Shown here: in pieces, positions 8,340 to 16,762 of the stretch
How positions within the stretch are numbered: position 1 is the first letter of the stretch
Layout: every line of letters begins with the position of its first letter
Assembly: GCF_000688235.1 (NCBI RefSeq)
Contig: NZ_JHYO01000019.1
Location: 1 to 64,000 of the forward strand
DNA: 64,000 nt
DNA from: Terasakiella pusilla DSM 6293
Lineage (GTDB): Bacteria > Pseudomonadota > Alphaproteobacteria > Rhodospirillales > Terasakiellaceae
Direction of reading: 5' to 3'
Program-made: the position numbers and the translations under genes
Notes under the pieces: generated by a model
The model's input: only the letters and a program-made list of their open reading frames with translations
Databases searched by the model: none
Told to the model about the DNA's origin: nothing

Positions 8340-9545
8340 ATGATCACTAGAAGACAACTAATCGGCGGTGTGCTTGGCGGCGTTGTTGCTGCTATGACAA
8401 TTCAGGGAGCGCAAGCTGCCGATACCATCAAAATCGGAGAAATCAACAGCTATTCTAAAATGCCTGCATTTACGGTTCCGTACCGTAACGGTTGGCAACT
8501 GGCACTGGAAGAAATCAACGCAGCAGGCGGCATTAACGGCAAGCTGGTTGAAGTGATTTCCAAAGATGATGCCGGTAAACCGGGCGAAGCGGTAACTGCC
8601 GCTAACGAACTGGTATCTAAAGATAACGTGCATATGCTGATGGGGACTTTCTTCTCCCATATCGGTTTGGCGGTATCTGACTTTGCCTTGCAAAAAGAAG
8701 TGGTGTTCGTTGCAGCAGAGCCTTTGACAGATGCGATGACATGGTCCAAGGGCCACGATTACGTGTTCCGTGTCCGTCCGAACGTCACAATCCAAGCAAG
8801 TATCCTTGCGAACGAAGCAGCCAAACTTCCGGCAAAACGCTGGGCGACGATTGCACCGAACTATGAGTACGGTAAATCTTCCGTCGAAGCCTTTAAAGCG
8901 ATCCTGTCAGAAAAACGCCCGGACATCGAGTGGGTGGACGAGCAATGGCCGACACTGTTTAAAATGGATGCAGGTTCAACAGTACAAGCACTGCTGCGCT
9001 CTGAACCAGAAGCGATCTTTAACGTGACGTTCGGGTCTGACCTGACAAAATTTGTCCGCGAAGGCACAACACGTAAATTGTTTGACGGTCGTGAGGTTGT
9101 TTCCATGCTGACGGGTGAGCCGGAATATCTGGACGCGCTTCGTGATGAAGCACCTGAAGGTTGGTTGGTGACGGGTTATCCTTGGTATTCCATCGATACA
9201 CCGGAACACAACGCATTCCGTTCTGCGTATGAAGCAAAGTTTGACGACTACCCACGTCTGGGTTCTATCGTTGGCTATGCGACAATGAAAGCAACAGCTG
9301 CAATTATCGCAAACTCTAAATCTTTGAAATCTGAAGATTTGATTGCTGGCGGTAAAGGTGTTGAGTTTGACACGCCGATGGGCAAAGCGTCCTTCCGTGC
9401 GGTTGATCATCAGGCAACATTGGGTGCCTATGTCGGTCGTACAGCCTTGAAAGACGACAAGGGCATTATGGTTGACTGGAAATATGAAGACGGTGCCAAC
9501 CACCTGCCTGACGAAGCGACAACTAAAGAATTGCGCGGAATGTAA
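8340..9545 (+). CDS. ABC transporter periplasmic substrate-binding protein (amide/branched-chain amino acid type)
   Basis: This 401-residue protein is a type I periplasmic binding protein of the branched-chain amino acid/amide uptake family. The N-terminus MITRRQLIGG with a hydrophobic run and an AQA-AD cleavage site near residue 27 is a signal peptide with a twin-arginine-like RR pair. The mature part begins with TIKIGEINSYSKMP, the usual first strand. An AAGGINGKLVEVI segment and the SKDDAGKPGEAVTAANEL loop are family hallmarks. AAGGAGA precedes the start. A terminator-like hairpin follows the gene, which would make this protein more abundant than the permease and ATPases. It probably binds the heterocyclic substrate or a carboxylated derivative (inference). 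Confidence 0.9.
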   Translation: MITRRQLIGGVLGGVVAAMTIQGAQAADTIKIGEINSYSKMPAFTVPYRNGWQLALEEINAAGGINGKLVEVISKDDAGKPGEAVTAANELVSKDNVHMLMGTFFSHIGLAVSDFALQKEVVFVAAEPLTDAMTWSKGHDYVFRVRPNVTIQASILANEAAKLPAKRWATIAPNYEYGKSSVEAFKAILSEKRPDIEWVDEQWPTLFKMDAGSTVQALLRSEPEAIFNVTFGSDLTKFVREGTTRKLFDGREVVSMLTGEPEYLDALRDEAPEGWLVTGYPWYSIDTPEHNAFRSAYEAKFDDYPRLGSIVGYATMKATAAIIANSKSLKSEDLIAGGKGVEFDTPMGKASFRAVDHQATLGAYVGRTALKDDKGIMVDWKYEDGANHLPDEATTKELRGM

Positions 9546-9555
9546 CATGAAATCC

Positions 9556-9596
9556 GGCGCGCGTGAGGGGAGTCCACCTCGTGTGCGCCGTTTTTT
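9556..9596 (+). terminator. Terminator/attenuator between binding-protein and permease genes
   Basis: GGCGC (9556-9560) and GAGG pair with CCTC and GCGCC (ending 9589) as an imperfect stem, followed by GTTTTTT. In an otherwise continuous operon it should work as a partial terminator that lowers permease expression relative to the binding protein. Confidence 0.6.
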
Positions 9597-9618
9597 ATAA
9601 TAAAAAGAGGATAAGCCA

Positions 9619-11478
9619 GTGGATTTTATTTTTATCCAGTTTCTTAACGGCCTTTCCAGTGCTTCGTCGTTATTTCTGGTGGCATCAGGGTTATCAATTA
9701 TCTTTGGTGTGACACGGATTACCAACTTTGCACATGGTGCGTTTTATATGATGGGCGCATATGTCGCCTATACATTGACTGAGTCCTGGATGGGCGCTCT
9801 GGGGTTCTGGGGTGGATTGATTGCTGCTGCGGTTGCGGTGGCTATTTTGGGGGCACTGATCGAGATCGTTCTGTTGCGCCGTATTTACAATTCTCCCGAA
9901 CTGTTTCAATTGCTGGCAACCTTCGGGGTGACGCTGGTTATTCAGGATCTTGTGATCCAGATTTGGGGTGTGGATGATCTGCTGGGTCGTCGTGCACCGG
10001 GTATGAAAGGGGCAGTTGAGATCTTTGGTCAGGCTTTCCCGACATACGAATTGATGTTAATTGTTTTAGGTCCGCTCTGTCTGGGGGCGCTGTGGCTGCT
10101 GTTTAACAAAACGCGCTGGGGTGTCTTGGTCCGTGCGGCCACTCAAGACCGCATGATGGTTTCTGCGTTGGGTGTAAATCAGGCGTGGTTGTTTACCGGC
10201 GTCTTTACGCTGGGTGTGTTCTTGGCAGCACTGGGCGGCGCGGTTCAAATCCCGCGTGATGCCGTTCACAATGCGATGGACTTGCAAATCATCGTGGAAG
10301 CTTTCGTGGTTGTTGTTATCGGTGGGTTCGGCAACGTTTTGGGTGCCTTCCTTGCCTCCTTCATTATTGCGGAACTGAACGCGTTTGGGATCTTGCTCTT
10401 CCCGAAAATCTCCATGATCTTGATGTTCTTGGTGATGGCGGTAGTTTTGGTGATCCGTCCATATGGTCTGCTGGGTAAGGCAGAAGCACATCCGCGTACC
10501 GCTTTGGGCAGCGTGATCCGTCCGTGGGCACCGTTGAGCAAACTGGGTAAGAACTGGGTCTTGGCGCTGGGGCTCGCTTTGGTCTTCCTGCCGATGTTTG
10601 CCGGTGACTTCCTGCTGAACGTGTCGACCGAAATTCTGATCTTTGCCTTGTTCGCTGCCAGCCTGCACTTGATGATGGGCGTTGGCGGCATGGTCTCCTT
10701 TGGTCATGCAGCTTATTTTGGTTTGGGTGCGTATGGCACAGCTTTGCTGGTTAAATTCCTTGGGCTATCCATGGGGGCGACAATGGTGTTAGCGCCCTTC
10801 TTGGCGGTCGCTGGCGCGATCATTTTCGGGTGGTTCTGTGTACGACTGTCGGGTGTGTATCTGGCGATGTTGACGCTGGCCTTTGCGCAAATTTCATGGT
10901 CTGTGATCTTCCAGTGGGATGATGTGACAGGCGGTGACAACGGCTTGTTGGGAATTTGGCCTGATGCGTGGGCGGCTGATCAAACCAGCTTCTATTACGT
11001 GACGTTGGCGATCGTCGGGATCAGTGTTTATGCGATCCGTCGTATTGTCTTCTCGCCCTTTGGCTATACGCTGCGTGGCTGTCGTGACTCGTTGTTGCGT
11101 GCGGATGCGATCGGGATTGACCGCCTGCGTATCCAGTGGTTCGGTTTTGTCTTGGCCGGTAGTTTTGCTGGTGTCGGTGGGGTGCTGTTTGCCTACCTTA
11201 AAGGCAGTGTCTTCCCGGATTATATCTCCATTCCGCTGTCAGTTGACGGTCTGGTGATGGTGTTGCTGGGCGGTATCCAAACTGTTGCAGGGCCGATTGT
11301 CGGGGCTGGTGTGTTTAAAGCACTGTCCACCTTTATCATCAGCCATACAGAGTTCTGGAAGATTATCCTTGGATCCTTCATCATTGTTCTGGTTGTGGCC
11401 TTCCCGCAGGGGATCGTTGGCTTCTTCCTTGAGCATTTCTCCAAGAAAAAAGACAGCATTGAGGAGGGCAAATCATGA
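9619..11478 (+). CDS. Fused LivH-LivM-type ABC permease
   Basis: This 619-residue membrane protein joins the two permease subunits of a branched-chain amino acid/amide-type ABC importer. Residues about 1-290 match LivH (LSIIFGVTRITNFAHGAFYMMGAY near the N-terminus) and about 310-605 match LivM (MMGVGGMVSFGHAAYFGLGAYG). Each half carries the TNFAHG/SFGHAA motif that starts the conserved permease core. In most relatives these are two genes. The start is GTG at 9619 after AGAGG; an ATG start is not available nearby. The stop overlaps the next gene (ATGA). The protein forms the inner-membrane channel with the two downstream ATPases. Confidence 0.92.
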   Translation: MDFIFIQFLNGLSSASSLFLVASGLSIIFGVTRITNFAHGAFYMMGAYVAYTLTESWMGALGFWGGLIAAAVAVAILGALIEIVLLRRIYNSPELFQLLATFGVTLVIQDLVIQIWGVDDLLGRRAPGMKGAVEIFGQAFPTYELMLIVLGPLCLGALWLLFNKTRWGVLVRAATQDRMMVSALGVNQAWLFTGVFTLGVFLAALGGAVQIPRDAVHNAMDLQIIVEAFVVVVIGGFGNVLGAFLASFIIAELNAFGILLFPKISMILMFLVMAVVLVIRPYGLLGKAEAHPRTALGSVIRPWAPLSKLGKNWVLALGLALVFLPMFAGDFLLNVSTEILIFALFAASLHLMMGVGGMVSFGHAAYFGLGAYGTALLVKFLGLSMGATMVLAPFLAVAGAIIFGWFCVRLSGVYLAMLTLAFAQISWSVIFQWDDVTGGDNGLLGIWPDAWAADQTSFYYVTLAIVGISVYAIRRIVFSPFGYTLRGCRDSLLRADAIGIDRLRIQWFGFVLAGSFAGVGGVLFAYLKGSVFPDYISIPLSVDGLVMVLLGGIQTVAGPIVGAGVFKALSTFIISHTEFWKIILGSFIIVLVVAFPQGIVGFFLEHFSKKKDSIEEGKS

Positions 11479-12248
11479 GTTCGCTCGTCGTAAAAGGGCT
11501 TTCTAAATCCTTTGGCGGTGTGAAAGCCGTCACCAATGTGGGCTTTGAAGTTCGTAAAGGCGAACTTCTTGCCCTGATCGGTCCCAACGGGGCGGGCAAA
11601 AGCACCTGCTTTAACATGCTGAACGGTCAGTTGAAGGCAGATGGCGGCAGCATCAAGCTGTTTGGTGAGGAAATTATCGGTCTGGAACCGCGTCAGGTCT
11701 GGCGCAAAGGGGTCGGCCGTACCTTCCAGATTGCCGCGACCTTTACCTCCATGACGGTGATTGAAAACGTCCAGATGGCCTTGATCTCTCACCACAAGCG
11801 TTTGCTGTCCATGTTGCCGTTCGCAGGCTCTCTTTATAAAGAGGAAGCGTATGAGCTGCTGGAACTGGTGTCCATGCAGGATCAGGCAGAACGTCCGTGC
11901 GGGATGTTGGCTTATGGGGATGTAAAGCGCCTTGAGCTTGCCATCGCCCTTGCCAATGATCCGCAAATCTTGCTGATGGATGAACCCGCAGCGGGCATGG
12001 CCCCGAACGAGCGGATCGCCTTGATGCAACTGACAGCGGATATCGTGAAGGAAAAAGACATCAGCGTCCTGTTCACCGAACATGACATGGATGTGGTCTT
12101 TAGTCATGCCGATCGGGTGATGGTGTTGAACCGGGGGGAGTTGATCGCCTTGGGTCTGCCGTCTGAAATCCGCGAGAATGAAGAAGTCCAGTCCATCTAT
12201 TTGGGGACTGGTGCGGTCTATGATGAAGAACTTGTAGGGAACGCATAA
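11475..12248 (+). CDS. LivG-type ABC transporter ATPase
   Basis: This 257-residue ATPase energises the importer. It has Walker A GPNGAGKST at about residues 36-44, an ABC signature of the LivG kind (AYGDVKRLELA rather than LSGGQ), Walker B ILLMDEPAAGM and a switch histidine in LFTEHDMDVV. It overlaps the permease gene by 4 bp and is followed after one base by the second ATPase. Two distinct ATPases are the rule for this transporter family, so the complement is complete. Confidence 0.93.
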   Translation: MSSLVVKGLSKSFGGVKAVTNVGFEVRKGELLALIGPNGAGKSTCFNMLNGQLKADGGSIKLFGEEIIGLEPRQVWRKGVGRTFQIAATFTSMTVIENVQMALISHHKRLLSMLPFAGSLYKEEAYELLELVSMQDQAERPCGMLAYGDVKRLELAIALANDPQILLMDEPAAGMAPNERIALMQLTADIVKEKDISVLFTEHDMDVVFSHADRVMVLNRGELIALGLPSEIRENEEVQSIYLGTGAVYDEELVGNA

Positions 12249-12249
12249 T

Positions 12250-12960
12250 ATGAAGTCAAAATTAGATGTCCATAGCCTGAACAGCTACTATGGCGGTGCG
12301 CATATCCTGACAGATGTTCATCTAAAAGCGCATGAAAGTGAAGTTGTCGCTTTATTGGGCCGAAATGGTGCTGGTAAATCAACGACCTTTGCAAGTCTGG
12401 TCGGTCTGGTCGAAAAATGCAGTGGATCCGTCATCTTTAATGATGAGGAAATCTGCGGCAAACCAACCCACGAGATTGTTCGTTTGGGTTTGGGCTACGT
12501 GCCCGAAGATCGCCGGATTTTCACCGACCTGACGGTTGAGGAAAATTTGTTGGTTGGCAAACAACCCGCGCGCGATGGCGTGCGGGAATGGACAACAGAA
12601 ATGTTGTTTGAATTTTTCCCCAACCTTGCGGAAATGCGCAACCGGCCCGGCGGTCAAATGTCGGGCGGGGAGCAGCAGATGTTGACGATTGCCCGCACCT
12701 TGATGGGCAATCCGTCCCTTGTGTTGCTGGATGAACCCTCGGAAGGTCTTTCACCTAAAATTGTTGAAGAAATGGCAAGTGCTATTTTAGAGATGAAAAA
12801 ATATGGATTGAGCGTTATTATCTCCGAACAGAATTTGCATTTTGCAAAATTGATTTCGGATCGCGCCTATATCATTGAAAAAGGGGTGATCCGATACGAG
12901 GGGACGATGACTGAACTCGCTCAAAATGACGAGGTTAAAAACGCGTATCTAGCAGTGTAA
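12250..12960 (+). CDS. LivF-type ABC transporter ATPase
   Basis: This 236-residue protein is the second ATPase of the importer. It has Walker A GRNGAGKST at about residues 37-45, signature MSGGEQQML, Walker B LVLLDEPSEGLSP and a switch region IISEQNLHF with glutamine in place of the usual histidine, which is common in LivF. It is the last gene of the hydroxylase-transporter operon. Its final codons are part of a long perfect hairpin. Confidence 0.93.
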   Translation: MKSKLDVHSLNSYYGGAHILTDVHLKAHESEVVALLGRNGAGKSTTFASLVGLVEKCSGSVIFNDEEICGKPTHEIVRLGLGYVPEDRRIFTDLTVEENLLVGKQPARDGVREWTTEMLFEFFPNLAEMRNRPGGQMSGGEQQMLTIARTLMGNPSLVLLDEPSEGLSPKIVEEMASAILEMKKYGLSVIISEQNLHFAKLISDRAYIIEKGVIRYEGTMTELAQNDEVKNAYLAV

Positions 12961-12978
12961 TAACACTGCTAGATACGC
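12943..12978 (+). terminator. 16-bp perfect hairpin across the end of the transporter operon
   Basis: Positions 12943-12958 are exactly complementary to 12963-12978 with an AATA loop. The left arm covers the last coding codons and the first base of the stop of the LivF-type gene. There is no T tract, so this may be a 3'-end stabiliser or Rho-linked end rather than a classic intrinsic terminator. Confidence 0.6.
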
Positions 12979-13015
12979 CTATACCTTGATTTATAGGGAG
13001 TGAAGGATTACGATA

Positions 13016-13033
13016 TCGTTTGTACTTTAACAA
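13016..13033 (+). promoter_or_regulatory. Weak operator-like site upstream of marR
   Basis: TCGTTTGTACTTTAACAA matches the complement of operator site A at 12 of 18 positions and lies 19 bp before the marR start. It would fit autoregulation, but the match is weaker than at the other promoters. Confidence 0.35.
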
Positions 13034-13051
13034 GTTTGGGGGCGTGGGAAT

Positions 13052-13483
13052 TTGAAAGAGAGAGAAATCATCGAAAATTATAAACTGGAAGACCAGGTGG
13101 GGTTTCTCCTACGCCGGGTTATGCAGCGTCATAACAATATTTTTTCCGAACGGATCAAAAGCAAGTTAACGACGACGCAATACGCCGCTTTGGTCAAACT
13201 TTATGAAATCGGTGAATGTTCTCAAAACCAGTTGGGGCGGCATACCGCAATGGATGCCGCCACCATCAAAGGTGTTGTTGAACGTTTGAGTAAAAAAGGT
13301 CTGGTGCAGACGTCTGTTGATCAGACGGACTCTCGTCGTTTGCTTGTCTCGCTGAGCGAGAAAGGGCGCGAGATGACGCAAGAATTGATCCCGTTGGGGA
13401 AAGAGATCACAGATGAAATACTGCGACCGATTACACAAGCCAACCGCAATAAGTTGATCGATCTGCTGCAAAAGCTAAAATAA
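13052..13483 (+). CDS. MarR family transcriptional regulator of the cluster
   Basis: This 143-residue protein is a MarR-type winged-helix regulator. It has an N-terminal helix pair (residues 10-40), helix-turn-helix NQLGRHTAMDAATIKGVVERL near 68-88, and a wing with DQTDSRRLLVSLSEKG. The start is TTG at 13052; no ATG is available before the DNA-binding domain. It lies between the hydroxylase-transporter operon and the AOR/enamidase promoters. Pseudomonas NicR, also MarR-type, represses nicotinate genes and responds to 6-hydroxynicotinate; an equivalent role here is inference. Confidence 0.9.
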   Translation: MKEREIIENYKLEDQVGFLLRRVMQRHNNIFSERIKSKLTTTQYAALVKLYEIGECSQNQLGRHTAMDAATIKGVVERLSKKGLVQTSVDQTDSRRLLVSLSEKGREMTQELIPLGKEITDEILRPITQANRNKLIDLLQKLK

Positions 13484-13509
13484 TCATCTTATGTCCGGTA
13501 GGGCAAAGT

Positions 13510-13550
13510 AAAAGGACCGTCCCTTTATCGGGTACGGTCCTTTTTGTTTT
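13510..13550. terminator. Bidirectional terminator between marR and AOR gene
   Basis: AAAAGGACCGT (13510-13520) pairs with ACGGTCCTTTT (13534-13544), followed by T-rich sequence on the plus strand and by a T run on the minus strand. It serves the two converging genes. Confidence 0.85.
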
Positions 13551-13557
13551 GGTTGGC

Positions 13558-15264
13558 TTAGAAGTGAGCTGATCTGACCTCATTCACCGCTTGGGCACTG
13601 TGGCGGGCGGTTTTATGGGACGGGGCCAAAGCTTCGTTGTAGAAGAAGTCCGGCAGTTGGTCATCTTCGGTGACGAAACCCGCTTGCAGGTTAAATTCAT
13701 GCTCCATCTTCAGAGTCTCAAGCCCTGTTTCCAGTACGAACGAGGGGTCTAGCTCACAGCCGTAGGCTGCGTTGATGGCTTCCACAATCAATTCGGAATT
13801 GGCTTCGGTGACCGAGCGTCCAAAGACACAAAGACCGAGTGAATCTGCTGCGGCACTATTTTTCTGTGCGCCCATGCTGAGTTCGGTCACTTCTTCAGTG
13901 GTTTTATCATCGCACACAATAGAGTGCATATTGCCTGCCGTATGATCAGCCCCTTGGGCAGTTAGCATCATGGTCACGCCTGTTACTTCAATGACGCGGG
14001 GATCATAGGCACTGAGGGCTTGCTTTTTGATCACCGGTATACGTTTGACGCCAAAATGTTTGCCGACACGTTCTGTTCCTTGGGCGTAGAGGCGACCTTT
14101 TTCGCTGCCTTTATGCATTTCCGTCAGGACGTCTTTGATAAAGCCTTCATCGCCAAAGTCACCGACGCCCGCTTCCATCAACACACCGATCATGGCGCCG
14201 ACTTCGATACTGTCCACACCCAGATCGTTGGCGATATGATTGACGCGCGCGATCTGGTCGGGGTGGGTCAGACCACAGTTGGTGCCCATCAAGCCGATGG
14301 TCTCATATTCAAGGGGGGAGCAAATTTCTTCGCCTTGCTCATCCACATAGACGTTGCTGCATTTAATCATACAGCCCGGCATGCAGGCATGTGTCGTTTC
14401 CCCGCCGCGTCCCGCGTTCAGTTCTGCAATAAATTGACCGCCGACTTGTAGGGGACCGTCTTTCGGGTCTTGAATTTGACCGGAACTGAAGTTGCGCACC
14501 GGCATGCCGCCGATGGTGTTGGTGTAATCCCCGACCATGGCTGTACCGAGTTTGCCGAAGTTTTCAATAACCGGTTGTTCACGCAGCAGCTTGCCATATT
14601 GTTTGATGGAGCCCATGAACTTTTTGCGATCAGTGAATGGCGGCATTTTGTGACGGTCAACCACGATGGCTTTGACTTTTTTCGCTCCCATAACTGCCCC
14701 CACACCGCCGCGGGCCGCAAGGCGCACCGGGCGTTGTTCAGGATCGGTAAAGGCAATGCCGGAGGTGAGACCGAGGTATTCCCCCACCGGACCACACAGG
14801 GCAAGGCTGATTTTATCGCCATATTTTTCATGGAGCAGGCGGGAAGCTTCAAAGTTCCCTAGGCCCATGTAAGGCTCGGCAGACTCGAAAGTGATTTCGT
14901 GTTCTTTGGTGATGCGAATGACCACCCACTCGTCAGACGCTCCATAAAGGGTCAGGCCGGACAGTTCCAGTTGGCCAAGGGCAAAACCGAAGGTGCCGCC
15001 GGTGTTGGCTTCTTTAATGCCGCCGGTCAGCGGACTTTTACAGCCGACACTGAGGCGGTTACCGTTGGAGAAGTTGGACCCGGCAAAAGGCCCCGCTGAG
15101 AAAATCAGCGGATTGTCGGGGGAGAGGGGATCAACAGTTGCGACATCGTTTTCCAACAATGTCTTTGCAATAAAATGACGTCCAGCACGCGCTAGCGCTT
15201 CGCCGCTGAGGGTCTGTGTTTCGATTGATCTGTCGTTGAGATCAATGTGAAAATATTTACGCAT
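13558..15264 (-). CDS. Aldehyde:ferredoxin oxidoreductase family protein
   Basis: This 568-residue protein belongs to the AOR family, which binds a tungsten or molybdenum bis-pyranopterin and one 4Fe-4S cluster and interconverts aldehydes and carboxylates using ferredoxin. The N-terminal domain shows SAGPFAGSNF and RLSVGCKSPLTGG. The cluster cysteines are CMPGCMIKC (C-x3-C-x3-C), with a later cysteine in SLGLCVFG. Length is slightly below the usual 600. It is divergent from the enamidase gene and shares an operator-rich intergenic region with it. Because the enamidase product should be an aldehyde acid (2-formylglutarate), this protein may oxidise it, replacing the reductase used in Eubacterium. 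That is inference. Confidence 0.88.
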   Translation of the reverse strand: MRKYFHIDLNDRSIETQTLSGEALARAGRHFIAKTLLENDVATVDPLSPDNPLIFSAGPFAGSNFSNGNRLSVGCKSPLTGGIKEANTGGTFGFALGQLELSGLTLYGASDEWVVIRITKEHEITFESAEPYMGLGNFEASRLLHEKYGDKISLALCGPVGEYLGLTSGIAFTDPEQRPVRLAARGGVGAVMGAKKVKAIVVDRHKMPPFTDRKKFMGSIKQYGKLLREQPVIENFGKLGTAMVGDYTNTIGGMPVRNFSSGQIQDPKDGPLQVGGQFIAELNAGRGGETTHACMPGCMIKCSNVYVDEQGEEICSPLEYETIGLMGTNCGLTHPDQIARVNHIANDLGVDSIEVGAMIGVLMEAGVGDFGDEGFIKDVLTEMHKGSEKGRLYAQGTERVGKHFGVKRIPVIKKQALSAYDPRVIEVTGVTMMLTAQGADHTAGNMHSIVCDDKTTEEVTELSMGAQKNSAAADSLGLCVFGRSVTEANSELIVEAINAAYGCELDPSFVLETGLETLKMEHEFNLQAGFVTEDDQLPDFFYNEALAPSHKTARHSAQAVNEVRSAHF

Positions 15265-15571
15265 GGGGGCAAGCCTCCGGTTGAATGGTGTCTTTTCATC
15301 TATTGTTTTTTTGCAAGTATACTAATTTATTTAGTGTATGTATGCAAACAAATTGATTGGTATGGGTATTTATATAAAAACTGTTTTAAATCAATTTATT
15401 ATGATTTACTAAGTAAATGTGAGGCTGGTTGTTTTTTATAAAAATTATTGAAATGGTTAAAATTAATTGACGGTATACAAATAATTTAGCACACTCATTT
15501 TAAAGGTGGCTTCTCGATCTGTTTGGGGGGCTTGTACCCATGGAATAGAAACAGGCAGTGAGGTCTTCAAC
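15265..15571. promoter_or_regulatory. Divergent AOR/enamidase control region with operator sites C and D
   Basis: This 307-bp AT-rich region has no gene. Site C, GTATACTAAT at 15317-15326, contains on the reverse strand a TATACT -10 facing the AOR gene. Site D begins GTATACAAAT at 15473-15482 and continues with TTTAGCACACTCAT (15485-15498). It overlaps a plus-strand promoter TTGACG (15467-15472), 17 bp, CACACT (15490-15495) facing the enamidase gene. Cores C and D match operator site A over ten bases, and TTAGCACAC is shared with site B. Confidence 0.6.
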
Positions 15572-16753
15572 ATGAGTGGCGTTAAAAATTCTTTGGTGAT
15601 TAAAAATATCGGTTTGATTTTAAGTGGTGATCTGGAAAATCCGGTTCTCAGCGCCGATACAATTTTGGTTGAAGACGGGCTGATTAAGCAGATCGGTTAT
15701 GAAAAAGACGTGGATGTGGACAGTGCGAAAGTGGTTGTCGATGCCATGGGCACGACCGTAACCCCGGGCCTGATCGACAGTCACGTGCACCCTGTTGCAG
15801 GTGATTGGACGCCGCGCCAAAACCAAATGAGCTGGATTGATAGTTCCTTAAACGGCGGGGTCACGACCATGATTTCTGCCGGGGAAGTACACATGCCGGG
15901 CCGCCCGAAAGATATTGTTGGGCTAAAAGCCATGGCGATTGCGTCGCAACGGGCTTTTGAAAACTTCCGTCCCAGCGGCGTAAAGGTGATCGCAGGCGCG
16001 CCTGTCATCGAACAGGGTATGGAAGAAAACGATTTTAAAGAACTGGCGGAAGCAGGCGTTAAGCTGTTGGGCGAAGTTGGTCTGGGCAGCGTCAAGGCGG
16101 GCTATGAAGCCAAAGAGATGGTCGCCTGGGCGCGTAAATACGGTATCCAAAGTACGATCCATACGGGCGGGCCGTCCATTCCCGGTTCTGGCCTGATTGA
16201 TAAAGATGTGGTGCTGGAAGCGGATGCGGACATTATCGGGCATATCAATGGCGGGCACACAGCCTTGCCGGATGATCAGATTACCTGCCTGTGTGAAAGC
16301 TGCGGACGCGGGATCGAGATTGTCCATAACGGCAACGAACGATCCGGCTTGTTGGCCCTGCGCACAGCACGCGAATTAAACCAGCTGGAACGTGTGATCC
16401 TGGGTACCGATGGTCCGGCAGGGTCTGGTGTGCAGCCCTTGGGGATTTTGCGCATGGTGTCCATGTTGTCGTCCCTTGGCGATGTCCCGGCGGAACAGGC
16501 GATCTGTCTTGCAACAGGTAACACGGCAAAAATGCGCGATCTGGAATGTGGGCTTATTCAGGTCGGCAAGTCTGCTGATTTTGTGATTATGGATAAAGCA
16601 CAACATACTGCGGGCAAAACCATCCTTGAAAGTATCGAACTGGGTGATTTGCCGGGGATCGGCATGACGATTATTGACGGGATTGTGCGCACAGAACGTA
16701 GCCGCAATACACCGCCAGCAACCTCCTTGCCACAAATCGTTAGATCGGCGTAA
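15572..16753 (+). CDS. ena: Enamidase-like amidohydrolase
   Basis: This 393-residue protein strongly resembles Eubacterium barkeri enamidase, which hydrolyses 1,4,5,6-tetrahydro-6-oxonicotinate to 2-formylglutarate and ammonium. It is a binuclear-metal amidohydrolase: H71 and H73 (SHVH), E168 (GEVGLG), H197 (HTGG), H224 (HINGG) and D280 (GTDGPAG) are in the expected order for the metal ligands. Further shared stretches are GGVTTMISAG, PGRPKD and SRNTPPA at the C-terminus. The frame is open upstream to 15506, but ATG 15572 follows GAGGT by 7 nt and fits the family start. Followed by xdhC after 9 bp. Strong support for the pathway assignment. Confidence 0.87.
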   Translation: MSGVKNSLVIKNIGLILSGDLENPVLSADTILVEDGLIKQIGYEKDVDVDSAKVVVDAMGTTVTPGLIDSHVHPVAGDWTPRQNQMSWIDSSLNGGVTTMISAGEVHMPGRPKDIVGLKAMAIASQRAFENFRPSGVKVIAGAPVIEQGMEENDFKELAEAGVKLLGEVGLGSVKAGYEAKEMVAWARKYGIQSTIHTGGPSIPGSGLIDKDVVLEADADIIGHINGGHTALPDDQITCLCESCGRGIEIVHNGNERSGLLALRTARELNQLERVILGTDGPAGSGVQPLGILRMVSMLSSLGDVPAEQAICLATGNTAKMRDLECGLIQVGKSADFVIMDKAQHTAGKTILESIELGDLPGIGMTIIDGIVRTERSRNTPPATSLPQIVRSA

Positions 16754-16762
16754 GGTACGTTT

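Noticed and set aside
11220..12107. Reverse 295-codon frame opposite the permease and ATPase genes
   Set aside because: Antisense to Walker motifs and membrane helices of real genes.
12259..12960. Glutamine instead of histidine in the switch of the LivF-type ATPase as an inactivating change
   Set aside because: This substitution is common in LivF relatives, and the other motifs are intact.
15247..15441. Small forward frame across the AOR start region
   Set aside because: Overlaps the AOR gene start and the operator region and has no ribosome site.
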